Source: an uncultured Bacteroidales bacterium
GTDB lineage: Bacteria; Bacteroidota; Bacteroidia; Bacteroidales; P3
Length of the DNA: 16,650 nt
Direction: 5' to 3'
NCBI GenBank assembly: GCA_905236405.1
Contig: CAJOQB010000080.1
Coordinates: forward strand, 1-16,650
Shown: piece after piece, positions 7,168 through 14,269 of the stretch
How positions within the stretch are numbered: the stretch's first letter is position 1
Layout of the letters: each line of letters begins with the position of its first letter
Made by a program: the position numbers and the translations under genes
Notes under the pieces: model-generated
The model's database searches: none
Told to the model about the DNA's origin: nothing
What the model saw: only the letters and a program-made list of their open reading frames with translations

Positions 7168-8442
7168 ATGCTACAACTACAGTACATCAAGGAACATACA
7201 CAGGAAATCATTGAGCGTCTGCAAATAAAGAACGTCCCTAATGTAGAGGAACGCATTGCCGAAATCATCCAATTGGACGAACAACGCCGAAGCCTGCAGA
7301 AGAAAGGCGACGACCTGAAAGCTGAACAAAACGCCATCGCCAAAGAAATCGGCATGCTCTTCAAACAAGGCAAACAGGAAGAAGCCAACGCCAAAAAAGC
7401 CCGTACAGCTGAATTGAAAGGTGAAGAGAAGAGTGTGTCGGAGCAACTGGCTCAAACCGAACAGGAACTGAACGCAAAACTGATTTCTCTCCCCAACGCA
7501 CCCCATATCTCTGTCCCCCGTGGCAAGAGCGAAGCCGACAATGTGGTAGTGGCCGAATACGGCACCAAACCCGACCTTGGTTCCGACGCTTTGCCTCACT
7601 GGGAGTTGTGTGCCAAATACGACATTGTCGACTTCGAACTGGGCAACAAAATCACGGGAGCAGGCTTCCCCGTCTACAAAGGCAAGGGTGCCCGTCTGCA
7701 ACGTGCTTTGATTAACTTCTTCTTGGACAGTGCCGCCGAAGCGGGTTTCACCGAGATACAGCCACCCCTGATGGTCAACGAGGCATCGGGATTGGGTACT
7801 GGTCAGCTGCCCGACAAAGAGGGTCAGATGTATGCTATCCCTCTCGATGGTTACTATATGATTCCCACCGCCGAAGTGCCTATCACCAACATCTATCGCA
7901 ACACCATCGTCAATGCCGACCAATTCCCCATCCGTCATGCAGGATACAGCGAGTGTTTCCGTCGTGAGGCAGGCAGTTACGGCAAAGACGTGCGTGGATT
8001 GAACCGTCTGCATGAATTCAGCAAGGTGGAGATAGTGGTCATCGAACACCCTGACCGCAGCTACGAGCAATTGGAGACAATGAAGAAACATGTGGGTGGA
8101 CTTCTTGACAAACTGGGGCTCCCCTATCATATCCTCAAACTTTGTGGCGGCGACATCAGCTTCACCTCCGCTATGACCTTCGACTTCGAGGTGTGGAGCG
8201 CCGCACAGCAACGTTGGCTCGAGGTCAGCTCGGTGTCCAACTTCGAGACCTTCCAAGCCAACCGCATGAAACTGCGTTTCAAAGACAGCGACGGAAAGAT
8301 GAAATTGGCGCATACGTTGAACGGAAGCGCATTGGCTTTGCCCCGTATCATGGCTGCCCTGCTCGAGAACAACCAGACACCCGACGGCATTGTGATGCCC
8401 GAGGTACTGCGTCCCTACCTGGGATTTGATATAATCAAATAG
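7168..8442 (+). CDS. serS: Serine--tRNA ligase
   Basis: Class II aminoacyl-tRNA synthetase that charges tRNA-Ser (and tRNA-Sec if present) with serine. The 424 residues match the bacterial family. Residues about 1-105 form the antiparallel coiled-coil arm that grips the long variable arm of tRNA-Ser, rich in Lys, Glu and Gln with heptad spacing. Catalytic features follow: the TAE serine-binding motif (234-236), motif 2 FRREAGSYGKDVRGLNRLHE (264-283) and motif 3 LNGSALALPRIMAALLE (384-400). The start ATG is preceded by an AT-rich leader, and a strong hairpin terminator follows the stop. Confidence 0.98.
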   Translation: MLQLQYIKEHTQEIIERLQIKNVPNVEERIAEIIQLDEQRRSLQKKGDDLKAEQNAIAKEIGMLFKQGKQEEANAKKARTAELKGEEKSVSEQLAQTEQELNAKLISLPNAPHISVPRGKSEADNVVVAEYGTKPDLGSDALPHWELCAKYDIVDFELGNKITGAGFPVYKGKGARLQRALINFFLDSAAEAGFTEIQPPLMVNEASGLGTGQLPDKEGQMYAIPLDGYYMIPTAEVPITNIYRNTIVNADQFPIRHAGYSECFRREAGSYGKDVRGLNRLHEFSKVEIVVIEHPDRSYEQLETMKKHVGGLLDKLGLPYHILKLCGGDISFTSAMTFDFEVWSAAQQRWLEVSSVSNFETFQANRMKLRFKDSDGKMKLAHTLNGSALALPRIMAALLENNQTPDGIVMPEVLRPYLGFDIIK

Positions 8443-8464
8443 AATAACCTTGTCATCAATATAA

Positions 8465-8506
8465 AAGGCGGCTACGCAGTGATGCGACAGCCGCCTTGTT
8501 GTTTTT
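8465..8506 (+). terminator. Terminator after serS, probably bidirectional
   Basis: AAGGCGGCT (8465-8473) pairs perfectly with AGCCGCCTT (8489-8497); an inner CGCA/TGCG pairing closes most of the loop. GTTGTTTTTC follows on the plus strand. On the minus strand the same stem is followed by TTTAT, so it may also end the convergent exonuclease transcript, whose stop codon lies 15 nt away. Confidence 0.85.
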
Positions 8507-8520
8507 CTATAGGTCGGACA

Positions 8521-9432
8521 TCAGGGCTTCTCGGGGTTGTTGAACTTCATCTGAAGTTGTGCCAGTTTCTCTTCCTCCTCGCGACGACGCTCCTCGCGAC
8601 GTTTGCGACGAGCCTCCTCCACTTGACGATAGACACGGTCGATGACCAGCTTGGTGCTTCGCGGGAAGTCGGCATTCATCATCCAATTGTAATAAGCGGG
8701 CTCCTCTGTGAAAACCTTCAACAGCGTCTTGTCTTTGTGCTTTCCGAACAGGAATATCTCCTGATGATGGGCGTTGTAACCAATGTGTCCCACGAGGTCA
8801 GCGATGGGACGAGCCTGGGTGAACTGAGCCAATGCGGCAACGTCGTTGACGACGGGTTGGGAAACATGCCCCTCGAAATCGACATAGTCGACACCCTGAT
8901 AGCGGTCGAGCTGTGCTTTGAGCACCTCGTAAGTGGCTTTGGTGTCGGCATCGGCACTATGGGCGTGCTCGAGCTGTTTTCCACAATAGAAGCGATAGGC
9001 AGCCTTGAGGGTGCGTTGTTCCATCTTGTGGAAGATGTTTTGAATGTCTATACAATTGCGTCCCTCGAGCGAGAAAGGATAGTCGGCACGAAGGAACTCT
9101 TCGACCAACAGCGGCACATCGAATTTGTTGGAGTTGTAACCTGCGAGGTCGCCATCGCCAATAAATTGTGCCAAACTCTCGGCCAAATCCTTAAAGGTAG
9201 GTTGATCTTTCACCATCTCATCGGAAATACCGTGGACAGCGGTGGTTTCCTTGGGGATGTGGACAGTGTTGCCATTCTCGTCGGCAGGACGGACAAGGAG
9301 TGTCTTTTCCTCTTCGGTGTGGTCGGGGTTGACCTTGAAGAGACAGATTTGCACGATATGATCGTGCCCCACCTGAAGGCCGGTGGTTTCAAGGTCAAAG
9401 AAAACAAGAGGACGTGTCAAGTTGAGTTCCAT
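8521..9432 (-). CDS. DEDDh 3'-5' exonuclease (DnaQ/ExoX-like)
   Basis: Predicted 3'-5' exonuclease acting on DNA or RNA with two metal ions. The protein has 303 residues. The DEDDh residues are visible: Asp13 and Glu15 in FFDLETTGL, Asp105 in NSNKFDVPLL, and His158 plus Asp163 in HSADADTKATYEVL. Residues about 216-268 (GHIGYNAHHQEIFLFGKHKD ... YYNWMMNADFP ...) resemble the small C-terminal domain found in ExoX-like proteins. The tail (about 270-292) is a highly charged helix of Arg, Lys and Glu, likely a coiled coil or nucleic-acid contact. No polymerase or helicase gene lies beside it, so it need not be the replicative epsilon subunit. Convergent with serS across a shared hairpin. Confidence 0.9.
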   Translation of the reverse strand: MELNLTRPLVFFDLETTGLQVGHDHIVQICLFKVNPDHTEEEKTLLVRPADENGNTVHIPKETTAVHGISDEMVKDQPTFKDLAESLAQFIGDGDLAGYNSNKFDVPLLVEEFLRADYPFSLEGRNCIDIQNIFHKMEQRTLKAAYRFYCGKQLEHAHSADADTKATYEVLKAQLDRYQGVDYVDFEGHVSQPVVNDVAALAQFTQARPIADLVGHIGYNAHHQEIFLFGKHKDKTLLKVFTEEPAYYNWMMNADFPRSTKLVIDRVYRQVEEARRKRREERRREEEEKLAQLQMKFNNPEKP

Positions 9433-9793
9433 AGTTATAAAAGTTTATTAGGTTTATCTGGAATAATAGTTTTTATAGGGGCAACAATAAATGCCTCACT
9501 TTGTCTGAGACAATGCAAGGTGATACTGTTGTCGTGGATAAGTCTTCGGTAATGCAAGGAGTGTCGGGAAGCAGTGAGAGCATGGGGTTAGTGAACAATC
9601 TGTGTTTTTTGTAGTATAATTATGAGTGATATGATTGGTAAAGCAGTGAATTCAAACATCAGCAGGTCGGCCAACACCGTACCTCTAAAGAATCAAACAC
9701 GGTCAACAATCGAATTGACCACAAGAGAATGTTGTCTTTTGTAGAAGAGTCAAGGATGCAGAGCAACCCTCGCGAAGCAGCTATCGAGAACTA
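9433..9793. other. 361-bp intergenic region, no gene seen
   Basis: Between two minus-strand genes. Apart from the candidate exonuclease promoter at its left end, it contains a 6-bp inverted repeat GGTCAA/TTGACC (9701-9706 and 9715-9720, 8-nt loop) that could help end the four-helix-bundle transcript. I found no tRNA-like fold and no convincing ORF. Confidence 0.5.
9482..9513 (-). promoter_or_regulatory. Possible promoter with overlapping palindrome, exonuclease gene
   Basis: On the minus strand TATTGTTG (9482-9489) is one base from the Bacteroidota -7 consensus TAnnTTTG. A TTG lies 21 nt upstream (9511-9513). That TTG is part of the 13-bp palindrome TTGTCTGAGACAA (9501-9513), so a repressor could bind over the -33 element. 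This would give a leader of about 44 nt for the exonuclease gene. The palindrome is seen directly; promoter assignment is moderate. Confidence 0.35.
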
Positions 9794-10261
9794 CTATTCA
9801 ACAGGTGTCTCGTCGCTCGGAATGTCGGTGCTCATGTCAAGCATCTCATCGTCCTCTCCGTTGTAGTCGTTGGGACGGTGGTTGTGAGTGGGTCGCTGCA
9901 GCGAGACAATGAGGGCGCCCACCATTCGGGTGAGTTCCATCAAATACTCGCGACTCTGGTCCATCTGCTCGTCACCAAACATGCCGCAACGATGGGCGAT
10001 GGAGGTGTAAATGACACACTCACGGATAGCCGTCTTGGCTATCTTGAGATAGTGCTCGAACTGATTCTTGGCACGCGACGAGCCCTCAGCGATATTGAGC
10101 TCGATGTCGAACGCGGAAGTACAGAAAGCGGCACTCAAACGACTCTGCCCGTCATTGGCTGCGGGTTTCAATGAGTTGATGACCCATTTACTGTAGTCGA
10201 TGGCTTTGGTGTAGACCCTGAGATCCTCAAAGCGGAAAAAACTGACGTTTCTTTCGTCCAT
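9794..10261 (-). CDS. Four-helix-bundle protein, 23S rRNA intervening-sequence type
   Basis: Protein of 155 residues in the family of 'four helix bundle' or '23S rRNA IVS' proteins. Signature parts are visible: RFEDLRVYTKAIDYSKWV near the N-terminus, then NIAEGSSRAKNQFEHYLKIA (about 56-75) and RECVIYTSIAH. Four amphipathic helices are expected over residues about 10-122. Members were first found encoded within inserts in 23S rRNA genes but most, as here, are free-standing; the molecular role is not established. The last ~30 residues are strongly acidic and unusual for the core fold. The start ATG is preceded by two hairpins in the leader. Confidence 0.85.
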   Translation of the reverse strand: MDERNVSFFRFEDLRVYTKAIDYSKWVINSLKPAANDGQSRLSAAFCTSAFDIELNIAEGSSRAKNQFEHYLKIAKTAIRECVIYTSIAHRCGMFGDEQMDQSREYLMELTRMVGALIVSLQRPTHNHRPNDYNGEDDEMLDMSTDIPSDETPVE

Positions 10262-10277
10262 AATTTGGATGTTGTTT

Positions 10278-10319
10278 TTGCAACGTTGTTACCCGTTGCA
10301 ACTGCTGCACACGGCAGCA
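10278..10319 (-). promoter_or_regulatory. Two tandem hairpins in leader of four-helix-bundle gene
   Basis: TTGCAACG (10278-10285) pairs with CGTTGCAA (10294-10301), and directly beside it TGCTGC (10303-10308) pairs with GCAGCA (10314-10319). The first ends 16 nt before the start codon of the minus-strand gene. A TAACCTTG (-7-like, one mismatch) overlaps the outer hairpin at 10318-10325. They may be a 5' leader structure affecting translation, or partly an operator. Pairing is seen; role is inferred. Confidence 0.35.
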
Positions 10320-10428
10320 AGGTTATTATAAAATGGAAATGTCGTTCCTCAGCAACAGTTCCGTGTATTGTATAATATAACAGCCGACCGCGACCCGAGT
10401 CAACCTCGCAGTCGCAGACGAGGAAAAG

Positions 10429-11412
10429 CTATTTTATCTCGGCGAAGTATTTCATAAACTGAGTACGAAGGAACATCGAAGCCTCTTCGTTGGGTTTGAC
10501 GGCCAGCTTGCCGCGGAATTGGTCAATCGACTCGAATCCATGCTGCTCCATCCAAGCAGACAACTCACTGTTGATTTGCTTGATGTAATCGATACCGTTC
10601 TTGTACAAGCAAGAGACCACCTGAACGGTTTGGGCTCCAGCCAACAGCATCTTGACAACATCCTTGCCCGAGAAGACACCCGTCGAAGCACTGATGGGGC
10701 AACGCAACTTGTTGGAGAGGATAGCCACCCAACGCAAGGTGTTATAGATATCTTCTGGTGTGGAGAGCGACGGTGCTTGGGCGAGACTCATGTTGTCGAC
10801 ATCGATATCGATGTTGAGCGACTTGTTGAACAGCGTGATGCCGCTGATACCCATCCATGACAGCTGCTGCATGAACTTGGCCATATCGGTGAAGTAGGAG
10901 CTCACCTTGATGGCAATGGGTATCGACACCGTCTTTTTCAATGTCTGGATGATGTTTTGGAACAGACGGTCGACATCCTCCGACGACGTCTCTGTCTCAT
11001 AGGGAAGGATAGCCATGTTCAGTTCAAGGGCGTCACAGCCGGCTTCCTGGAACCGTTTGGCATAGTTAATCCAATTCTCGAACGAATAACAGTTGATGCT
11101 GCCCACCACAGGGATGTGAAGCTGCTGCTTGGCGTTGTGGATAAGAGCGAAGTGGCGATCCATCGCATCGGCGGCCACATGAGCGGCAATATAGTCGTAA
11201 CTGCCACCATATTGGTCGGTAGGAGCATAGACCGACGCACTATGTTTGATATCGAAAATGATTTGCTCTTCAAAGACTGACTTGATGATGACAGCACCTG
11301 CACCAGCATCTTCACACTTCTTCAAATCGTCAACATTGTTGGTAAGTCCGCAACTGCCGACGATAACGGGGCTTTCGATGTTGAGACCCATGAATTTGCT
11401 TTGAGTATTCAT
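10429..11412 (-). CDS. Dihydroorotate dehydrogenase-like flavoprotein
   Basis: Predicted FMN-binding TIM-barrel protein of 327 residues in the dihydroorotate dehydrogenase superfamily. Visible features are PVIVGSCGLTNNVDDLKK near the N-terminus, AGAGAVIIKSVFEEQI (about 37-52), PVVGSINCYSFENWI, ALELNMAI, IPIAIKVSSYFTDMA, ISASTGVFSGKDVVKMLLAG and VQVVSCLY, which follow the barrel strands and the C-terminal phosphate-binding region. Class 1 dihydroorotate dehydrogenases have a catalytic Cys in ELNxSCPN; here the equivalent reads ELNMAILP, so the catalytic base is absent. It may therefore be a different flavin oxidoreductase rather than PyrD. No pyrimidine gene is nearby. A consensus promoter lies 39 nt upstream. 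Confidence 0.85.
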   Translation of the reverse strand: MNTQSKFMGLNIESPVIVGSCGLTNNVDDLKKCEDAGAGAVIIKSVFEEQIIFDIKHSASVYAPTDQYGGSYDYIAAHVAADAMDRHFALIHNAKQQLHIPVVGSINCYSFENWINYAKRFQEAGCDALELNMAILPYETETSSEDVDRLFQNIIQTLKKTVSIPIAIKVSSYFTDMAKFMQQLSWMGISGITLFNKSLNIDIDVDNMSLAQAPSLSTPEDIYNTLRWVAILSNKLRCPISASTGVFSGKDVVKMLLAGAQTVQVVSCLYKNGIDYIKQINSELSAWMEQHGFESIDQFRGKLAVKPNEEASMFLRTQFMKYFAEIK

Positions 11413-11450
11413 AGTAAAAAGATTGTAATGTTATTCCACTTATTGAAATG

Positions 11451-11482
11451 CAAAATTATATATTTTTTTTAATAAGATACAA
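11451..11482 (-). promoter_or_regulatory. Promoter of the dihydroorotate dehydrogenase-like gene
   Basis: On the minus strand TAATTTTG (11451-11458) matches the Bacteroidota -7 consensus TAnnTTTG exactly; a TTG lies 21 nt upstream (11480-11482) as a possible -33 element. The predicted leader is about 30 nt. The match is exact but the region is AT-rich, so a chance hit is possible. Confidence 0.5.
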
Positions 11483-11717
11483 TATATTTTTTCATAAAAA
11501 ATTCATAACACAGAAACACAAACGTTTATGACAAAAAAATAATGACAGAACTACATGATTGTTTATATCTTCAAGCACCAAAACGCACTTCCGTCAAAGA
11601 GATATTTGCACGTTTTTCAACAAAATGCACGTCATGTAAACGCAAATAAATGAGCGAGCACCCATCATCAATGTTGAAATGCTGTTGATAAAAAGAGAAT
11701 GTTTTGAAAATTATTTC

Positions 11718-11746
11718 TTGGAGAAGAAAAAAAATGACTATTTTTG
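11718..11746 (+). promoter_or_regulatory. Consensus Bacteroidota promoter, TPR gene
   Basis: TATTTTTG (11739-11746) matches TAnnTTTG exactly, with TTG (11718-11720) 18 nt upstream as the -33 element. Transcription would start near 11753, leaving a leader of about 25 nt before ATG 11779. Spacing and sequence agree with the main sigma factor of this phylum. Confidence 0.7.
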
Positions 11747-11778
11747 CAAACCGTAAAACATAATTATTCTAAGCTGTA

Positions 11779-12447
11779 ATGGAACAGAACGAAGAAAAGA
11801 AAACCACTGAAATGAGTGAAGTTATGTCGAAGACCGAGCAGTTCTTCGAGAAGAATCTTAAGACCATAATTATTGCAATTATTGCAATTTTGGTTGTCGT
11901 GTTTGCCATCTTTGGCATCCACAGAATGCAAGTCAACCGAAACAGCAAAGCCAACGAAGCCGCTTTCGCTGCCGAGCAATATTTTGCACAAGGCGACTAC
12001 AACACCGCCCTCAACGGCAACGACCGTCACGACGGCCTGCTCCAAATCATCGACCGTTATGGCAACACCAAGGTGGGACAGCGTGCCAAATACGAAGCTG
12101 GCATTTGCTACCTTAACCTGGGTCAGTTCGAGGACGCCATCAAATACCTGAAGTCCTACAAAGGCAAAGACGAGATCACCAAATCGGAAGCTGTCATCTG
12201 CCAAGGTGACGCCGAACTGGAACTGGGCAACACCAAGCAAGCCATCAACCTCTACGAGAAAGCCGCTGGTATGTCCGACAACTTCATCACCACTCCCTGT
12301 GCCCTTTGGAAAGCCGGTATGGCCTACCTGATGGACGGCAACAACGAGAAGGCACTCGACTGCTTCAAGAAAATCAAGACCAACTATCCCGAGTCGTCCG
12401 AATACTCCACCGTCGACAAATACATCGGCTTGGCCGAAACAAAATAG
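11779..12447 (+). CDS. Membrane-anchored tetratricopeptide repeat protein
   Basis: Protein of 222 residues. A charged N-terminus (1-27) is followed by one strong membrane helix (about 29-48, Ile/Val/Ala-rich) and a periplasmic-side region of TPR-like helices: AAEQYFAQGDYNTAL, ISYLNL-type AGICYLNLGQFEDAIKYLK (about 115-133), QGDAELELGNTKQAINLYEKA and AGMAYLMDGNNEKALDCFKK. The layout resembles YfgM-like proteins, which associate with the Sec translocon and periplasmic chaperones, and TPR proteins common in Bacteroidota; the exact role cannot be read from sequence. It has its own promoter and strong terminator, so it is a single-gene unit. Codon use suggests good expression. Confidence 0.85.
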   Translation: MEQNEEKKTTEMSEVMSKTEQFFEKNLKTIIIAIIAILVVVFAIFGIHRMQVNRNSKANEAAFAAEQYFAQGDYNTALNGNDRHDGLLQIIDRYGNTKVGQRAKYEAGICYLNLGQFEDAIKYLKSYKGKDEITKSEAVICQGDAELELGNTKQAINLYEKAAGMSDNFITTPCALWKAGMAYLMDGNNEKALDCFKKIKTNYPESSEYSTVDKYIGLAETK

Positions 12448-12465
12448 TTTTCATTTGTGTTGGAC

Positions 12466-12503
12466 AGCCCTTTGCAGAAAAAAATGCAAAGGGCTTTTTT
12501 TTT
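12466..12503 (+). terminator. Strong rho-independent terminator after TPR gene
   Basis: AGCCCTTTGCA (12466-12476) pairs perfectly with TGCAAAGGGCT (12485-12495) around an A-rich 8-nt loop, followed by a T-run to 12503. It begins 18 nt after the stop codon. Confidence 0.95.
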
Positions 12504-12586
12504 GCCAACCAGCCACAAACAGTGTTTGCACAATATTTTCTTTGTGGTGACGTTTCCTATGGGAAAATTGTCTCTAACACCATCAC

Positions 12587-14137
12587 ATGGAAAACATCAC
12601 CATCCTATGGGCCGACGACGAGATAGACCTCCTCAAGCCCCACATCATGTTTCTCGAAGACAAAGGTTACACCGTCATCCCCGTACACAGCGGCGACGAG
12701 GCCATCGACGAACTGTCCAACCATAAAATCGACTTGGTCTTTCTCGACGAGCAGATGCCCGGTCTCACCGGCATCGACACCTTGAAGATTATCAAGGAAC
12801 GCCACACGCAAATCCCCGTCATCATGATTACCAAAAGCGAGGAAGAGCACATCATGGACGAAGCTCTGGGAGGCAAAATCAGCGACTATCTCATCAAACC
12901 CGTCAACCCCAAACAGATACTCCTTAGCGTCAAGAAGCATACCGAAGCCCGTCGGCTGGTAAGCCAGCAATCGACCATGAACTATCAGCAACAGTTCCGC
13001 GAGATTGCCATGCAGATGAGCGACCGAATGGATGCCGACGAGTGGATAGAACTCTACCGTCGCTTGGTCTATTGGGACATCGAGTTGGCCAACACCGACG
13101 ACGACAACATCCACAGCATCTTCCAGTCGCAACGCGAAGAAGCCAACCGCCTTTTCTGCAAATACTATGAGCAGCACTACTTGCAATGGCTGAACGGCAG
13201 CGAAGAGAAGCCCCTGATGTCGACCACCGTGCTTCGCGAGAAACTGTTCCCGCTGCTCGACCAAGACGACCCGACCTTCATGATTGTCATCGACAATTTC
13301 CGCTACGACCAGTGGAAGTATCTCCAATCCGCCATCGAACAATACCTGCACACCGAGCAGGACAACATCTATTTCAGCATCCTTCCCACCACCACCCAGT
13401 TTGCCCGCAACGCCATGTTTGCAGGCTTGATGCCGAGCGAGATTGAACGCAAGTACCCCAACTACTGGGTCAACGAAGACGAAGAAGGCTACAAAAACCA
13501 ATACGAGAACGAGTTGCTCGACGAACAGTTGCGGCGACACGGCTACAACATCAAACACAGCTACAGCAAAGTGCTCAACGCCGATTTCGGCATGAAACTG
13601 GTAGGTAATGTCAACAACCTGATGAGCAATAAACTCAACGTCATCATCTTCAACTTTGTCGACATGCTGAGCCATTCGACCACCGACTCGAACATTGTCC
13701 GCGAGTTGGCTTCCAACGAGCAAGCCTATCGCTCGGTGACCCTCTCTTGGTTCGAGCACTCGCCCTTGGTGGAACTTATCAAGGAATTGGGCAGCCGTCG
13801 CTGCAACGTGGTCATCACCACCGACCACGGCAGCGTCCGAATCGACAACCCCGTCCGTGTGAAAGGCGACCGCGACATCAGCGTCAACCTCCGATACAAG
13901 CAAGGCCGCCTGCTCGACTACAATGCCAAGCAGGTGTTCGAGGTACGCGACCCCGCCAAGATTTTCCTTCCCCAACGCCACATCACCTCGCCCTACATCT
14001 TTGCCCGCATGAGCGACTTCTTCGCCTACCCCAACAACTACAACCAGTATGTGCAGTACTACTCCAACACCTTCCAACACGGAGGTATCTCGCTCGAAGA
14101 GGTCTTGATACCATTCATCGTTCTAAAGAACAAGTAG
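12587..14137 (+). CDS. porX: PorX-type response regulator with PglZ phosphodiesterase domain
   Basis: Cytoplasmic regulator of type IX secretion. The protein has 516 residues, the family length. Residues 1-120 are a receiver domain: acidic pair Asp10-Asp11, phospho-acceptor Asp54 in VFLDEQMPG, Thr82 in IMITKS, and Lys104 in LIKPVN. Residues about 150-210 form a helical linker. Residues about 225-516 form a PglZ domain of the alkaline phosphatase superfamily, with zinc-binding and catalytic residues visible: Asp236 in VIDNFRYDQW, Thr268-270 in LPTTTQFARN, Asp359 and His363 in FVDMLSHSTT, Asp413 and His414 in TTDHGSVRI, and His498 in FQHGGISLEE. In Porphyromonas, PorX works with the sensor PorY and sigma factor SigP and cleaves oligoadenylates; those partners are not in this window. 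A probable T9SS cargo gene follows. Confidence 0.93.
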   Translation: MENITILWADDEIDLLKPHIMFLEDKGYTVIPVHSGDEAIDELSNHKIDLVFLDEQMPGLTGIDTLKIIKERHTQIPVIMITKSEEEHIMDEALGGKISDYLIKPVNPKQILLSVKKHTEARRLVSQQSTMNYQQQFREIAMQMSDRMDADEWIELYRRLVYWDIELANTDDDNIHSIFQSQREEANRLFCKYYEQHYLQWLNGSEEKPLMSTTVLREKLFPLLDQDDPTFMIVIDNFRYDQWKYLQSAIEQYLHTEQDNIYFSILPTTTQFARNAMFAGLMPSEIERKYPNYWVNEDEEGYKNQYENELLDEQLRRHGYNIKHSYSKVLNADFGMKLVGNVNNLMSNKLNVIIFNFVDMLSHSTTDSNIVRELASNEQAYRSVTLSWFEHSPLVELIKELGSRRCNVVITTDHGSVRIDNPVRVKGDRDISVNLRYKQGRLLDYNAKQVFEVRDPAKIFLPQRHITSPYIFARMSDFFAYPNNYNQYVQYYSNTFQHGGISLEEVLIPFIVLKNK

Positions 14138-14157
14138 ACATACCGTAGAAAAAAATG

Positions 14158-14186
14158 TTTGCTATTTAAAAATAATTGTATCTTTG
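14158..14186 (+). promoter_or_regulatory. Consensus Bacteroidota promoter, T9SS cargo gene
   Basis: TTTG (14158-14161) and TATCTTTG (14179-14186) match the -33 and -7 elements exactly, 17 nt apart. Transcription would start near 14193, giving a leader of about 77 nt. This is the best promoter match in the window and separates the cargo gene from porX. Confidence 0.8.
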
Positions 14187-14201
14187 CAGCGGAAAAGAAA
14201 A

Positions 14202-14220
14202 GCGAGTGCATTGCACTCGC
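14202..14220 (+). promoter_or_regulatory. 8-bp hairpin near the 5' end of the cargo-gene leader
   Basis: GCGAGTGC (14202-14209) pairs with GCACTCGC (14213-14220) around the loop ATT. It starts about 9 nt after the predicted transcription start. Such a structure at the very 5' end may protect the mRNA from decay. It could also act as a weak porX terminator, but no T-run follows. Confidence 0.5.
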
Positions 14221-14269
14221 ACAATACAACAAGTCTGAATATTAAATGTTTAATTAATTATTTATCATT

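Larger units (their letters stand above)
11413..11778. other. 366-bp AT-rich divergent intergenic region
   Basis: It separates the divergent flavoprotein and TPR genes and holds a promoter near each edge. The middle (about 11485-11715) has no convincing ORF. It contains a direct repeat TGCACGT (11607-11613 and 11626-11632), 19 bp apart, which could be a regulator site. Confidence 0.5.

Noticed and set aside
10429..11412. Naming this gene pyrD
   Set aside because: The catalytic Cys motif is absent and there is no pyrimidine context.
11868..11890. Direct repeat ATTATTGCA in the TPR gene
   Set aside because: It simply encodes repeated Ile-Ile-Ala residues of the membrane helix.
12605..14080. 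Long antisense open frame (491 codons) opposite porX
   Set aside because: Val-, Gly-, Asp- and His-rich translation with no motifs; it follows from the codon bias of porX, which has clear catalytic motifs.
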